Positions 17,274-26,940 of a stretch of 64,000 bases of DNA are shown piece after piece. This stretch comes from DATCKG01 sp036562385 (GTDB lineage: Bacteria; Bacillota; Sulfobacillia; Symbiobacteriales; Symbiobacteriaceae): positions 27,407 through 91,406 of the forward strand of contig DATCKG010000068.1 in the NCBI GenBank assembly GCA_036562385.1. The letters are read 5' to 3'. A program made the position numbers and the translations under genes. Within the stretch, counting starts at the first letter, position 1. Each line of letters begins with the position of its first letter. A model generated the notes under the pieces. The model saw nothing but the letters and a program-made list of their open reading frames with translations, did not search any database and was not told where the DNA came from.

Positions 17274-18479
17274 TTACGGTTCAGGGCCCTCGCCACCGGT
17301 CTCAGGGGCATCCTCCGCGTCGGTGTTGCCGGAATCGCCGGGCGAGCAGGTCGTTTCCGCCGCGGCAGCCTCAGGGACGTCTTGGTCATCCGCCGCCCGC
17401 CGGTCCGCTGACTGGCCCTTCACTGCCGGCCGGACGTATGCTCCGGCCTCCCCGGCGGGGGACAGCGTCCCGGTGGGAACCGGCGCCGCCGGCGGAGCGT
17501 CCGGCTCGGTCCCGGCCGGAGCCTGCGAGGCGCCCTGTTCCGTCCCGGCCGGCGCCGTGGGCGCCATCTGCGGGGAGGGCGCCGCGGCGCTTTCCATACC
17601 GGGCAGCAGGCGGAAGGTGTACCCGGCGCTGCGCAGTTCCCGCAGCAGGTCCCGCAGCACCTGCACCGTCTGTTCCCGCTCGTGCAGGAGGATGATGGAG
17701 CCCGGCCGGACCTGGTTCATCACGTTGGTGATGATCTGGTTCGGGTCATGGGCCGCCTCCCAGTCCCGGGAATCCACGTCCCAGAGGATCACCTGCAGGC
17801 CCATCTGCCGGGCTGCGTCCAAGGTTTCCGCGTTGTACGACCCATAAGGCGGCCGGAAGTACCGCACCGGCACCTGTCCGGCCTGCTCCAGCAGATCCAG
17901 GGACTGCTGCATCTCGGCGAGCTGGGCCGCACCGCTGAGGTCCGTCAGCCGCACGTGACGCACCGTGTGGCTGCCCAACTGATGCCCCTGGTCATACAGT
18001 TGCCGGGCGAGGTCGAGCCGCGGATTGCCCGCTACCCAAAAGAAAGCGGCCGGTACCTGTTCTTCCCGGAGGATCGCCAGAATCTCTTCCGTATACCGAC
18101 TGGGGCCGTCGTCGAAGGTGATGACCACCTCCCGGCCCTCGGTCCCGATGCGGTGGACCGGAAGAATAGGCAGGTCACCGGCTTCCGGCGCCGGCTCCTC
18201 CTCCGGCGTCCCGGCCGGGGGCGCGGCCGGCTCTTCCGCCGGTTCTTCGGCCCCCTCCGGCTCGGCGACCGGGCCGGTTACCGGCTGGCCCGCATCCCCG
18301 GACTCCACCTCACCAGGCTCCACGGGTGGATTCGGGGGCTGAGGATCCCTCCTCACCTCCCGCCATCCAAAGGAACCCATGGGATCCCAGTGGCCCAGGG
18401 CCTCATCCAGGGCCACCACACTCCCTGCCAGGGCCGTCACCGCACCCAGCACCCCTGCCGCGATCCACCGCCTGTTCAT
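17274..18479 (-). CDS. Secreted or membrane-anchored polysaccharide deacetylase (NodB domain)
   Basis: Removes acetyl groups from an extracellular polysaccharide, plausibly peptidoglycan. The 401-residue protein has an N-terminal signal or anchor (about 5-24), a Pro/Glu-rich linker (45-105), a NodB domain at about 115-290, and a second Ala/Pro-rich tail. Catalytic motifs are complete: TFDDGPS with Asp123/Asp124, the metal pair His171 and His175 in SHTVRH, RPPYGSYN at 209-216 and LLHE with His266. The disordered linkers on both sides may span the cell wall. ATG 18479 has GAGG 9 nt upstream. A sporulation role as in PdaA is possible but not shown. Confidence 0.88.
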   Translation of the reverse strand: MNRRWIAAGVLGAVTALAGSVVALDEALGHWDPMGSFGWREVRRDPQPPNPPVEPGEVESGDAGQPVTGPVAEPEGAEEPAEEPAAPPAGTPEEEPAPEAGDLPILPVHRIGTEGREVVITFDDGPSRYTEEILAILREEQVPAAFFWVAGNPRLDLARQLYDQGHQLGSHTVRHVRLTDLSGAAQLAEMQQSLDLLEQAGQVPVRYFRPPYGSYNAETLDAARQMGLQVILWDVDSRDWEAAHDPNQIITNVMNQVRPGSIILLHEREQTVQVLRDLLRELRSAGYTFRLLPGMESAAAPSPQMAPTAPAGTEQGASQAPAGTEPDAPPAAPVPTGTLSPAGEAGAYVRPAVKGQSADRRAADDQDVPEAAAAETTCSPGDSGNTDAEDAPETGGEGPEP

Positions 18480-18607
18480 ATCGCATCGCCTCGACTCCCG
18501 TGATTGGGGCCTCCACCCTTATCAACGGGTGTCGGGCGAAAACGTTACGATCCAAATCTTCCACATTATGGACTATCTTTTATCCCAATAGTTAATTAGG
18601 CGCGAAC

Positions 18608-18647
18608 AGGGGCTGAGCACCCCCGGTAGTAGGCGTGCTCAGCCCCT
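18608..18647 (-). terminator. Terminator at the end of the cyclo-ligase gene
   Basis: A perfect 13-bp stem, AGGGGCTGAGCAC / GTGCTCAGCCCCT with a 14-nt loop, overlaps the stop codon of the 5-formyl-THF cyclo-ligase gene. The T run is better on the plus strand (CCCCTTTT), but the only gene ending here is on the minus strand. Confidence 0.6.
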
Positions 18648-19223
18648 TTTGCACCAGATAAGACCGGCCTCGGTGGCCAGCGCATCCATGGGCACGTCGT
18701 GGGGATCCACCGGCAGAGCCGGCACCACCTGAAACCCGTAGGCGAGCCCCACCAGCACCGCCTGCGGGTTGGCCTGCCGGATCGTCGGAAGGGTCCGGTC
18801 ATAGTACCCGGCGCCGTAGCCCAGGCGCCAGCCGGCGGAATCGAAGGCCACCCCCGGCACCACAACCAGGTCGATCTCGCCCGGCGCCACCTGGGGCCAG
18901 GCGGGATCCGGTTCCGGCACGCCGAAGCGGCTGATCACCAGGGCGCCCGGATCCCCCGGATACTCGTGCAGGGCCAGCTGCGGCGCCCCCTTCACCACCC
19001 GGGGCAGCACCAGCCGCTTCCCCATGGCTTTCCCCGCGGCCATGATGCGGTCCGTGGCCACCTCCCCCCGGAAGGCGGCGTACAGCAGGACCACGGCGGC
19101 ACGCCGAAACGGCTCCGACCCGATCACCGCTTCCTGGGCCGCCCGGCTCAGCCGCTCCCGTTCCGCCGGGCTGAGCTCCAGCCGGCGCCGGATCATCTGC
19201 CGCCGCAGCGCTGCCTTGTCCAA
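18639..19223 (-). CDS. 5-formyltetrahydrofolate cyclo-ligase
   Basis: ATP-dependent conversion of 5-formyl-THF to 5,10-methenyl-THF in one-carbon metabolism. The 194 residues begin with the conserved basic helix KAALRRQMIRRRLE and carry the signature VPGVAFDSAGWRLGYGAGYYDR, whose glycine-rich part (GYGAGYYDR) binds nucleotide and substrate. Length is normal. The start is TTG 19223 with GGAGG 8 nt upstream. It lies 28 nt after the biotin carboxylase gene and may be co-transcribed with it. Confidence 0.92.
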   Translation of the reverse strand: MDKAALRRQMIRRRLELSPAERERLSRAAQEAVIGSEPFRRAAVVLLYAAFRGEVATDRIMAAGKAMGKRLVLPRVVKGAPQLALHEYPGDPGALVISRFGVPEPDPAWPQVAPGEIDLVVVPGVAFDSAGWRLGYGAGYYDRTLPTIRQANPQAVLVGLAYGFQVVPALPVDPHDVPMDALATEAGLIWCKRG

Positions 19224-19251
19224 TCCTTCCGCCTCCTTCAGTCGGTAGGGT

Positions 19252-20622
19252 TTACTTCAGTCCCAGGAACGACTCCAGCCAGTCGGTGCAGTAATTCCCC
19301 TGCCGGAACTGCTCGTTCTCAAGGATCCGCCGGTGCACCGGCACCGTGGTCTTGACGCCTTCGAGCCGCATCTCCGACAGGGCCCGCATGCCGCGCTGGA
19401 TGGCCTCCTCCCGGTCGCGGCCCCAGACAATCAGCTTGCCCAGCAGGGAGTCATAGAAAGGCAGCACGTGGAAGCCCTGATAGATCATGCCGTCCCACCG
19501 GATCCACGGACCGGAGGGCAGCTCCAGGTTGGTGATGGTGCCGGTGCTGGGGAACAGCCGGTTGTCCGGGTCCTCCGCGTTGATCCGGAACTCGATGGCG
19601 TGGCCGTGGAAGGTGATGTCCTCCTGGCGGTACCGCAGGGGCTCACCCGCCGCGATCCGGATCTGCTCCTTGACGATGTCCACGCCGGTAATCATTTCGG
19701 TGATCGGATGCTCCACCTGCACCCGGGTGTTCATCTCCAGGAAATAGAACTCACCGGTCTGCTCGTCATAGAGCATCTCAACGGTGCCCGCGCTGTCATA
19801 CCCCACGGCCTTGGCCGCCTTGACGGCCGCCTCGTGGATCTTGGCACGGGCCTCTGCCGGCAGCTTGGGAGCCGGCGCCTCCTCCAGCAGCTTCTGGCGG
19901 CGCCGCTGAATCGAGCAGTCGCGCTCCCCGAGGTGGATCACATTGCCGTGCTGGTCGGCCAGGATCTGCACCTCGATGTGGCGCCCGACCTGCACGTACT
20001 TTTCGACAAACACCCGGGCGTTGCCAAAGGCCGCGCCGGCTTCGCTGGAGGCCTTCTCCAGGTTCGCCGCCAGTTCGTCAGGGTTATGGGCGATCCGGAT
20101 GCCCCGGCCGCCACCGCCCGCGGTGGCCTTGACCAACACCGGATAGCCGATCTGCTCCGCCACGGCGAGGGCCTCGTCCGTGCTGTTGACCACGCCGTCT
20201 GAGCCAGGCACCACCGGCACGCCGGCCTTCTTCATCAGGGCCTTGGAAGCATCCTTCAACCCCATGGCCCGAATGGCCTCCGGATTGGGGCCAATGAAGG
20301 TAATGTGCCAGTTCCGGCAGGCCTCCGCAAAAAAGGGATTTTCCGCCAAGAAACCATAACCGGGGTGGATCGCGTCCGCCCCGGTGTTGACAGCTGCTGT
20401 GATGATGGCTGGAACTGACAGGTAGCTCTGGCTGGACGGAGCCGGGCCAATATAAACCGCCTCATCGGCCATGCGGACGTGAAGGGCATCCTTGTCGGCC
20501 TCGGAATAGACCGCCACCGTGGGAATCCCCAACTCCTTGCATGCCCGGATAACCCGCACGGCGATTTCGCCGCGATTGGCGACCAGGACCTTCTTAAAAA
20601 GCCCCCCTGACATAACGCTCAC
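19252..20622 (-). CDS. accC: Biotin carboxylase subunit of an acyl-CoA carboxylase
   Basis: Carboxylates biotin with bicarbonate and ATP. The 456-residue ATP-grasp enzyme has KKVLVANRGEIAVRVIRA at the N-terminus, the glycine loop KATAGGGGRGIRIA (about 160-173), GERDCSIQRRRQKLLEEAP and the catalytic FLEMNTRVQVEHPITE. With the separate biotin carrier and carboxyltransferase genes upstream it forms a multi-subunit propionyl- or acetyl-CoA carboxylase; the nearby mutase and epimerase favour propionyl-CoA. The start is GTG 20622 (GGAGG 5 nt before); ATG 20613 is an alternative. Assignment to fatty acid synthesis (accC) or propionate metabolism (pccA) is not fixed by sequence alone. Confidence 0.93.
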   Translation of the reverse strand: MSVMSGGLFKKVLVANRGEIAVRVIRACKELGIPTVAVYSEADKDALHVRMADEAVYIGPAPSSQSYLSVPAIITAAVNTGADAIHPGYGFLAENPFFAEACRNWHITFIGPNPEAIRAMGLKDASKALMKKAGVPVVPGSDGVVNSTDEALAVAEQIGYPVLVKATAGGGGRGIRIAHNPDELAANLEKASSEAGAAFGNARVFVEKYVQVGRHIEVQILADQHGNVIHLGERDCSIQRRRQKLLEEAPAPKLPAEARAKIHEAAVKAAKAVGYDSAGTVEMLYDEQTGEFYFLEMNTRVQVEHPITEMITGVDIVKEQIRIAAGEPLRYRQEDITFHGHAIEFRINAEDPDNRLFPSTGTITNLELPSGPWIRWDGMIYQGFHVLPFYDSLLGKLIVWGRDREEAIQRGMRALSEMRLEGVKTTVPVHRRILENEQFRQGNYCTDWLESFLGLK

Positions 20623-20670
20623 TCCATCCTCCCCCGACTGGATCCGATCCCGACTCGCTTTGTTTCTTGT

Positions 20671-20874
20671 TTACGGAGTACGAAGTCCAAACCGACGCAT
20701 GTTCAAATGCCGCTCCAGGATTCCGGCCTGAGCCCAGCCGGTAGCCGGCCCCACGCGCACAGGCTGAATCCCGGTGATGCGGAAACTCCCCACTGGCCGG
20801 TCCATGGCAGCCGCCAGGGCCGCAGCGATCACCGCCACCGTCTCCAGCGAAACACCCGTCTGGGGTTGGCTCAT
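20671..20874 (-). CDS. Small accessory protein of the acyl-CoA carboxylase, epsilon-like
   Basis: A 67-residue protein between the biotin carrier and biotin carboxylase genes. An alanine-rich helix (VSLETVAVIAAALAAAM) is followed by a segment ending in GPATGWAQAGILERHLNMRRF. A W-x-x-A-G-x-x-E pattern near the C-terminus is seen in small epsilon or delta-type subunits of biotin-dependent carboxylases and decarboxylases, but I rely on context as much as on that pattern. There is no membrane segment, unlike OadG/MmdD. ATG 20874 has AGGAGGAGGT at ideal spacing; ATG 20880 is too close to it. Confidence 0.6.
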   Translation of the reverse strand: MSQPQTGVSLETVAVIAAALAAAMDRPVGSFRITGIQPVRVGPATGWAQAGILERHLNMRRFGLRTP

Positions 20875-20943
20875 GGGCATACCTCCTCCTGCAACTTGCG
20901 GCCTGGTGGCGTCTCGCATGTCGCGGGACGCCACCATCCGCGC

Positions 20944-21405
20944 TTAGCCGATTACGACCAGCGGGTCACCCAGGCCGACGGAGGCGCCCTTCTCCACCCG
21001 GATCTCCTTGACCACGCCGGAGTACGGCGAGGTGATGTCGTTCTCCATCTTCATGGCCTCCAGCACCAACAGCACGTCGCCCCTGGACACCTGGTCGCCC
21101 ACACGGACCTTGATATCGTTGATGACACCGGGCAGCGGCGCCGTGACCACCTGGCCATCGGCGACGGGCGCGCTGGACTTGGCAGGTGCCGCGGCCGGAG
21201 CCGGACCCGCGGCCACCGCGGCCGGCGCAGGAGCGGGAGCCGGCTTCACCGCGGGGGCGGGAGCCGGAGCCGGCGCCACAGGCGCCTGGGGCGCAGGGGC
21301 CGGAGCTGCGACGGTCACCGCGGGAGCGGAGGCCTCCGCAGCGCCTACTTCTTCTACGTCAACGGTGTACGTGATTCCGCCAATAGTCACACGAAACTTA
21401 CGCAT
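20944..21405 (-). CDS. Biotin carboxyl carrier protein
   Basis: Carries carboxybiotin between the carboxylase and transferase subunits. The 153 residues comprise an N-terminal domain (MRKFRVTIGGITYTVDVEEV), a flexible Ala/Pro linker of about 55 residues (25-80) and a biotinyl domain from about 85, with the biotin lysine Lys119 in LEAMKMEND. The layout matches carriers of transcarboxylase and methylmalonyl-CoA decarboxylase more than AccB. ATG 21405 has AGGAG 10 nt upstream. The linker is encoded by highly repetitive GC-rich DNA. Confidence 0.92.
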   Translation of the reverse strand: MRKFRVTIGGITYTVDVEEVGAAEASAPAVTVAAPAPAPQAPVAPAPAPAPAVKPAPAPAPAAVAAGPAPAAAPAKSSAPVADGQVVTAPLPGVINDIKVRVGDQVSRGDVLLVLEAMKMENDITSPYSGVVKEIRVEKGASVGLGDPLVVIG

Positions 21406-21469
21406 ATAGAGTTAACTCCTCCCAACTAGGCAGTGCCAGCCTTCGGGCGGCAGTGCCCTGTCTTCTTGA

Positions 21470-23026
21470 TTACAGGGGAATGTTGCCGTGCTTCTTGGCC
21501 GGGCGGGACTCCCGCTTGGTCTCGAGGCTCAACAGAGCCTGGGTGAGGTAGCGCCGGGTCTGGCGCGGATCGATGACGGCCTCCACGAAGCCCCGCGCCG
21601 CCGCCATGTACGGTGTGTTGAACTTCTCCTTGTACGCCGCCACCCACTCCTGGCGCGCCTTGACCGGATCGGCCACATCCGGACCGGGCTTGAACAGAAT
21701 GTTGGCCGCGCCGTCGGCACCCATCACCGCGATCTCGGCCAGCGGCCAGGCCACGGTGAAGTCCGCACCCAGCGACTGGGCGCACATGGCCAGGTACGCG
21801 CCGCCGTAGGCCTTCCGCAGCACCACCACCAGCTTGGGCACCGTGGCCTCGCAGTAGGCATACAGCAGCTTGGCGCCGTGCCGGATGATGCCGCCGTGCT
21901 CCTGGTTGACTCCCGGCAGATAGCCCGGCGTGTCGACAAAGGTGAGCACGGGGATGTTGAAGCAGTCGCAGAAGCGGATGAAGCGGCTGGCCTTGTCCGA
22001 CGCGTCGATGTCGATGCAGCCGGCCAGGACCCGAGGCTGGTTCGCGATGACGCCGATGGTCCGGCCTGCCAGCCGGGCAAAGCCCACCACCATATTGCGC
22101 GCCCAGTCTGCCTGTACCTCGAAGAAGTCGCCGTTATCCACCACCGCGGTGATGACGTCGCGCACGTCGTAGGGCTTGTTCGGGTTCTCCGGAACGATGT
22201 GGAGAAGCCGCTCCTCCGCCCGATCCAGGGGATCGGTCACGGGCACCACCGGCGCCGGATCCACGTTGTTGGACGGCAGGTAGGAGAGCAGGTGCCGCAC
22301 CGCCGCGAGGCAGGACTGCTCATCGGGATAGGCGAAGTGGGCCACTCCGGACTTCTGGGTGTGGGCGCGAGGACCGCCCAGCTCGTCATGAGTGGTCTCC
22401 TCGCCGGTCACCGCCTTGATCACCTGCGGGCCGGTGATGTACATGTAGCTCGTGTTTTCCACCATGAAAATGAAGTCCGTGATACCCGGCGAGTAGACCG
22501 CGCCGCCCGCGCAGGGGCCCATGATCACTGAGATCTGCGGAATCACACCGCTGGCGATGGTATTCTGGAAGAAGATCCGGCCGTAGCCGTTCAGGGCATC
22601 GACAGCTTCCTGGATCCGGGCGCCGCCGGAATCCTGAATGCCGACCAGCGGGCAGCCGGCCTTCAGTGCCATTTCCTGGACCTTGACAATCTTGGCGGCG
22701 TGCATCTCGCCCAGGGAGCCGCCCATGACGGTGAAGTCCTGGGAGAAGGCAAAGACCGTACGGCCGTCGATCTTGCCGAAGCCGGTAATGACGCCCTCTG
22801 CCGGGGTCTCGCGCTTGTCCATGCCAAACTCGGTCGCCCGGTGGCGCACGTGGAGGTCAATCTCCACAAAGGTACCGGGGTCAAACAGCAGTTCAATCCG
22901 TTCCCGGGCGGTAAGCTGGCCCTTGGCATGGCGCTTGGCAATGGCCTCCTCGCCGCCGCCAAGCTTCAGCTTCGCCTCCCGTTCTGCCAGTTGCTGAACC
23001 TTTTCCTCGATGCTCACAGTCACCAC
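21470..23026 (-). CDS. Acyl-CoA (propionyl-CoA type) carboxyltransferase subunit
   Basis: Transfers the carboxyl group from biotin to propionyl-CoA, forming methylmalonyl-CoA. The 518 residues hold N- and C-terminal crotonase-like halves with the oxyanion glycines IMGPCAGGAVYSPG and MGADGAAN, the QDFTVMGGSLGEMHA motif and FVDTPGYLPGVNQEHGG. The family includes PccB, the transcarboxylase 12S subunit and MmdA. No sodium-pump beta subunit is present and a biotin carboxylase is, so an ATP-driven carboxylase is favoured over a decarboxylase. The start may be GTG 23026, 23023 or 23017; AGGAG is nearest to the first two. Confidence 0.9.
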   Translation of the reverse strand: MVTVSIEEKVQQLAEREAKLKLGGGEEAIAKRHAKGQLTARERIELLFDPGTFVEIDLHVRHRATEFGMDKRETPAEGVITGFGKIDGRTVFAFSQDFTVMGGSLGEMHAAKIVKVQEMALKAGCPLVGIQDSGGARIQEAVDALNGYGRIFFQNTIASGVIPQISVIMGPCAGGAVYSPGITDFIFMVENTSYMYITGPQVIKAVTGEETTHDELGGPRAHTQKSGVAHFAYPDEQSCLAAVRHLLSYLPSNNVDPAPVVPVTDPLDRAEERLLHIVPENPNKPYDVRDVITAVVDNGDFFEVQADWARNMVVGFARLAGRTIGVIANQPRVLAGCIDIDASDKASRFIRFCDCFNIPVLTFVDTPGYLPGVNQEHGGIIRHGAKLLYAYCEATVPKLVVVLRKAYGGAYLAMCAQSLGADFTVAWPLAEIAVMGADGAANILFKPGPDVADPVKARQEWVAAYKEKFNTPYMAAARGFVEAVIDPRQTRRYLTQALLSLETKRESRPAKKHGNIPL

Positions 23027-23032
23027 TCACTC

Positions 23033-23449
23033 CTACTTGGCGGTCTTCTGCACCAACTCAGTCAGTACCTTGCCGGTCGCCTTGGGATGGAGAAAACAGA
23101 CCAGCGTGTTATGGGCACCGGGACGGGGTTCATCGCTGAGAGGCTCCAGGCCGTTGGCCTTGGCCTCGGCGATGGCCGCCCGGATATCATCCACCTCATA
23201 GGCGATGTGGTGCAGGCCTTCGCCCCGCTTCTCCAGGTGCTTGGCGATGGGGCTCTCCGGGGAGGTGGGCTCCAGAAGTTCAACGCGCACGTCGCCGACC
23301 TGGAAGAAAGCGGTCCGGACCATCTCGGTCGGCACCTCTTCGATCCCCTGGAACTCCATACCCAGCTTGTCCCGGTAGACTTCCACCTGCTGATTCAGGT
23401 CGCGGACGGCAACGCCCAGATGGTCAATCTTCTTCAGCCTCACGACCAC
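23033..23449 (-). CDS. mce: Methylmalonyl-CoA epimerase
   Basis: Interconverts the S and R forms of methylmalonyl-CoA so that the mutase can use it. The 138-residue vicinal-oxygen-chelate protein starts with KKIDHLGVAVRDL (metal ligand His10) and has EGLHHIAYEVDDI in the second module. GTG 23449 is chosen because AGGAG lies 5 nt upstream; GTG 23443 is nearly as good, and longer frames add a non-homologous tail. It lies between the mutase subunits and the carboxyltransferase, a standard arrangement. Confidence 0.92.
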   Translation of the reverse strand: MVVRLKKIDHLGVAVRDLNQQVEVYRDKLGMEFQGIEEVPTEMVRTAFFQVGDVRVELLEPTSPESPIAKHLEKRGEGLHHIAYEVDDIRAAIAEAKANGLEPLSDEPRPGAHNTLVCFLHPKATGKVLTELVQKTAK

Positions 23450-23519
23450 ATACGCTCCTTTCCGTTCGCTGCTGTTGCCAGGTGCCAACCATTGGCTTCC
23501 GGCCCAACGGTCAGGGGAG

Positions 23520-23556
23520 AGGCCGCTCCACCGACGCAACCGGCGGGGAGCGGCCT
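23520..23556 (-). other. Intercistronic hairpin between mutase and epimerase genes
   Basis: A perfect 10-bp stem, AGGCCGCTCC / GGAGCGGCCT, lies 5 nt after the stop of the B12-binding subunit gene. On the minus strand it is followed by CTCCCC with no T run, so partial termination or an RNA processing and stability role is more likely than full termination. Confidence 0.5.
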
Positions 23557-23561
23557 ACCAA

Positions 23562-23960
23562 TCAGCCCGCCTGCACGTGCTGGCGGATGAATTCCACTGC
23601 AACCGAGGTGGGAGTTCCGGGGGTGAAGATCTCCGCAATCCCGTGTTCCTTCAGGTAAGGAATGTCCTCCGCGGGAATCACGCCGCCGCCCACGACCAGG
23701 ACGTCGTCCAGCCCGCGGGCCCGCAGGGCCTCCACGGTCTTAGGAAGCAGGGTGTTGTGGGCGCCCGAAAGGATGGACAGGGCCACCACGTCCACGTCCT
23801 CCTGCAGGGCGGCCTCCGCAATCTGCTCGGGGGTCTGGCGCAGCCCCGTGTAGATCACCTCGAACCCGGCATCACGGAAAGCCCGTGCCACCACTTTGGC
23901 GCCTCGGTCATGTCCATCCAGGCCGGGTTTGGCCACAAGTACGCGAATCTTCCGTTCCAT
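23562..23960 (-). CDS. Methylmalonyl-CoA mutase, B12-binding small subunit
   Basis: Holds the adenosylcobalamin of the mutase. The 132 residues form one B12-binding domain: KPGLDGHDRGAKVVA with the cobalt ligand His17 in the DxHxxG motif, SILSGAHNTLLP, and VVGGGVIPAEDIPYL. In many archaea and Gram-positives this domain is a separate chain partnering the catalytic subunit, whose gene ends 2 nt upstream. ATG 23960 has GAGGAG 8 nt upstream, overlapping the end of the large-subunit gene. Confidence 0.94.
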   Translation of the reverse strand: MERKIRVLVAKPGLDGHDRGAKVVARAFRDAGFEVIYTGLRQTPEQIAEAALQEDVDVVALSILSGAHNTLLPKTVEALRARGLDDVLVVGGGVIPAEDIPYLKEHGIAEIFTPGTPTSVAVEFIRQHVQAG

Positions 23961-23962
23961 GG

Positions 23963-25633
<1,671 letters not shown>

Positions 25634-26012
25634 GGGACTCACACCACCTGCATCATAAGTATGATTTTCCAACCGACATTGTGCCGAAAGTAACAACCAG
25701 ATACTATCCCCACTCGGGTCTAGACCTGAACCACCAAGCGCCCCCTATCTGAAAATACTGTTCCGACCTTAACGGGGAGTCACATCGCCGTCCCCATAAC
25801 GGCTAGGTACATCTTCCCACCGCAGGTCTTCACTAGATCATTCTTATTTTTGCCTTTGTAGACTTATTTCCTGCTTGTCTTTACGGTTCATACCTATTCG
25901 GGCGTAGTTCCTTCCGAAGGCGGGAAAACACCCCCCATCAGCAGGGGATCACTCCCTCCGGCAGCGGGGGGTTGGTTTTCCGCTCTCCAAGGAGCGGTCA
26001 TGCACCCGCTTT
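25634..26012 (-). other. Leader region of the methylmalonyl-CoA block, no gene seen
   Basis: A 379-base noncoding stretch, visibly richer in A and T than the flanking genes. It holds the 10-bp palindrome GGTCTAGACC (about 25727-25736), a GGGGA / TCCCC pairing near 25778-25800 and a short hairpin CCGCTC / GAGCGG at 25980-25997 just past yajC. I looked for a B12 riboswitch box and a clear sigma-A promoter on the minus strand and found neither. It must contain the promoter of the mutase operon, but I cannot place it. Confidence 0.5.
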
Positions 26013-26288
26013 TTACTTTTTCTCGCGGATGGCCCCGATGGCCGAACGGTTGAAGGTCATCTCCACGCCAGGAGCGACCTTCAGGCGCACGGTGTTCTCG
26101 TCGATCGCCGTGATGGTGCCGTGCAGGCCGCCGATGGTGACCACGTCCATGCCCGTCTTCAGCGAGTTCAGCATCTCCTGCCGCCGACGGGCCTGGATCT
26201 GCTGCGGGCGAATCAGCAGGAAGTACATCAGGGCCAGCAGCGCGAAGGGCAGAATCAGTTGGAAGATCATGTTGGTGGTCTCGTTCAA
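26013..26288 (-). CDS. yajC: YajC family Sec accessory protein
   Basis: Small membrane protein associated with SecDF-YajC. The 91 residues have one N-terminal membrane segment (MIFQLILPFALLALMYFLLI), the conserved RPQQIQARRRQEML after it, and LKTGMDVVTIGGLHGTI, all typical of YajC. TTG 26288 is preferred since GGGGGAG lies 6 nt before it; ATG 26294 has no spacing and ATG 26270 lacks a binding site. The tgt-yajC neighbourhood is common, but here a GNAT gene lies between them. Confidence 0.93.
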   Translation of the reverse strand: MNETTNMIFQLILPFALLALMYFLLIRPQQIQARRRQEMLNSLKTGMDVVTIGGLHGTITAIDENTVRLKVAPGVEMTFNRSAIGAIREKK

Positions 26289-26406
26289 GCGCATCTCCCC
26301 CTTATCTACGTCCCTGGGATATCAAGCCTGCCCAAACTATACTTCAGTTTGCCCGGCACCTGCCAGTGTCCTACCAAATCAGGCATCCCGGAGATGCCCG
26401 GCCCAA

Positions 26407-26901
26407 TCATGCGTCCTTATCCTGATAATGCAGCATGGTCTGGATGGGAATGAACCCGAGCCTTGCAAACAATGCCTGGGCAGGGCTGTCCACAGGGAGT
26501 ACCAGGGAGAAACGGCGCACTCCCTTGATCCACCCCCAACCCCGTACCCGCTCCACCAGGGCTGTGCCGATGCCCCGGCGGCGATACTCCGGCCGCACGT
26601 ACAGATCGGAGAGAAAGACGTAAGGTTCCGGCCGGAAGATGCCGGGGGGCTCCTGCAGCATGCCGATCGCATACCCGGCCAGGTCCGTGGCGGCCCCGCC
26701 GGGGGTCTCCGCCTCGGCCAGCATCACGCATCCAGCCGGATGCTCCAGGGTCTGGGCCACGCCGGCCCGCACCTGCTCCATGAAATCCGCTCGGAGCGGA
26801 TACAGCGGCAGCGCAGCGTGCGTCTCCCGGGCGTAGGCTTCCACCAGCGGCAGCAGCCTCTCCAGATCCGCGGCCCTGCCCATCCGATAGGCGATCGCCA
26901 A
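26407..26901 (-). CDS. GNAT family N-acetyltransferase
   Basis: A 164-residue acetyl-CoA-dependent N-acetyltransferase with unknown acceptor. The acetyl-CoA loop is clear in LYVRPEYRRRGIGTALVERV, preceded by a beta-strand with YVFLSD and followed by LPVDSPAQALFARLGFIP, the usual GNAT C-terminal part. The start is TTG 26901 with GGAGG about 9 nt upstream. It lies 39 nt after tgt and is probably in the same transcript. A weak hairpin (GGCATC / GATGCC, 26382-26398) follows it. Confidence 0.85.
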   Translation of the reverse strand: MAIAYRMGRAADLERLLPLVEAYARETHAALPLYPLRADFMEQVRAGVAQTLEHPAGCVMLAEAETPGGAATDLAGYAIGMLQEPPGIFRPEPYVFLSDLYVRPEYRRRGIGTALVERVRGWGWIKGVRRFSLVLPVDSPAQALFARLGFIPIQTMLHYQDKDA

Positions 26902-26940
26902 CGGTCTCTCCCTCCACCACCGGTAGAATGGACCGACCGC

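Noticed and set aside
21200..21330. Tandem DNA repeat
   Set aside because: The repeat-like GC-rich sequence is the Ala/Pro linker of the biotin carrier protein.
25634..26012. Cobalamin riboswitch before the mutase operon
   Set aside because: I looked for the GCCACTG-type B12 box and long conserved stems and found none; the enzyme uses B12 but does not make it.
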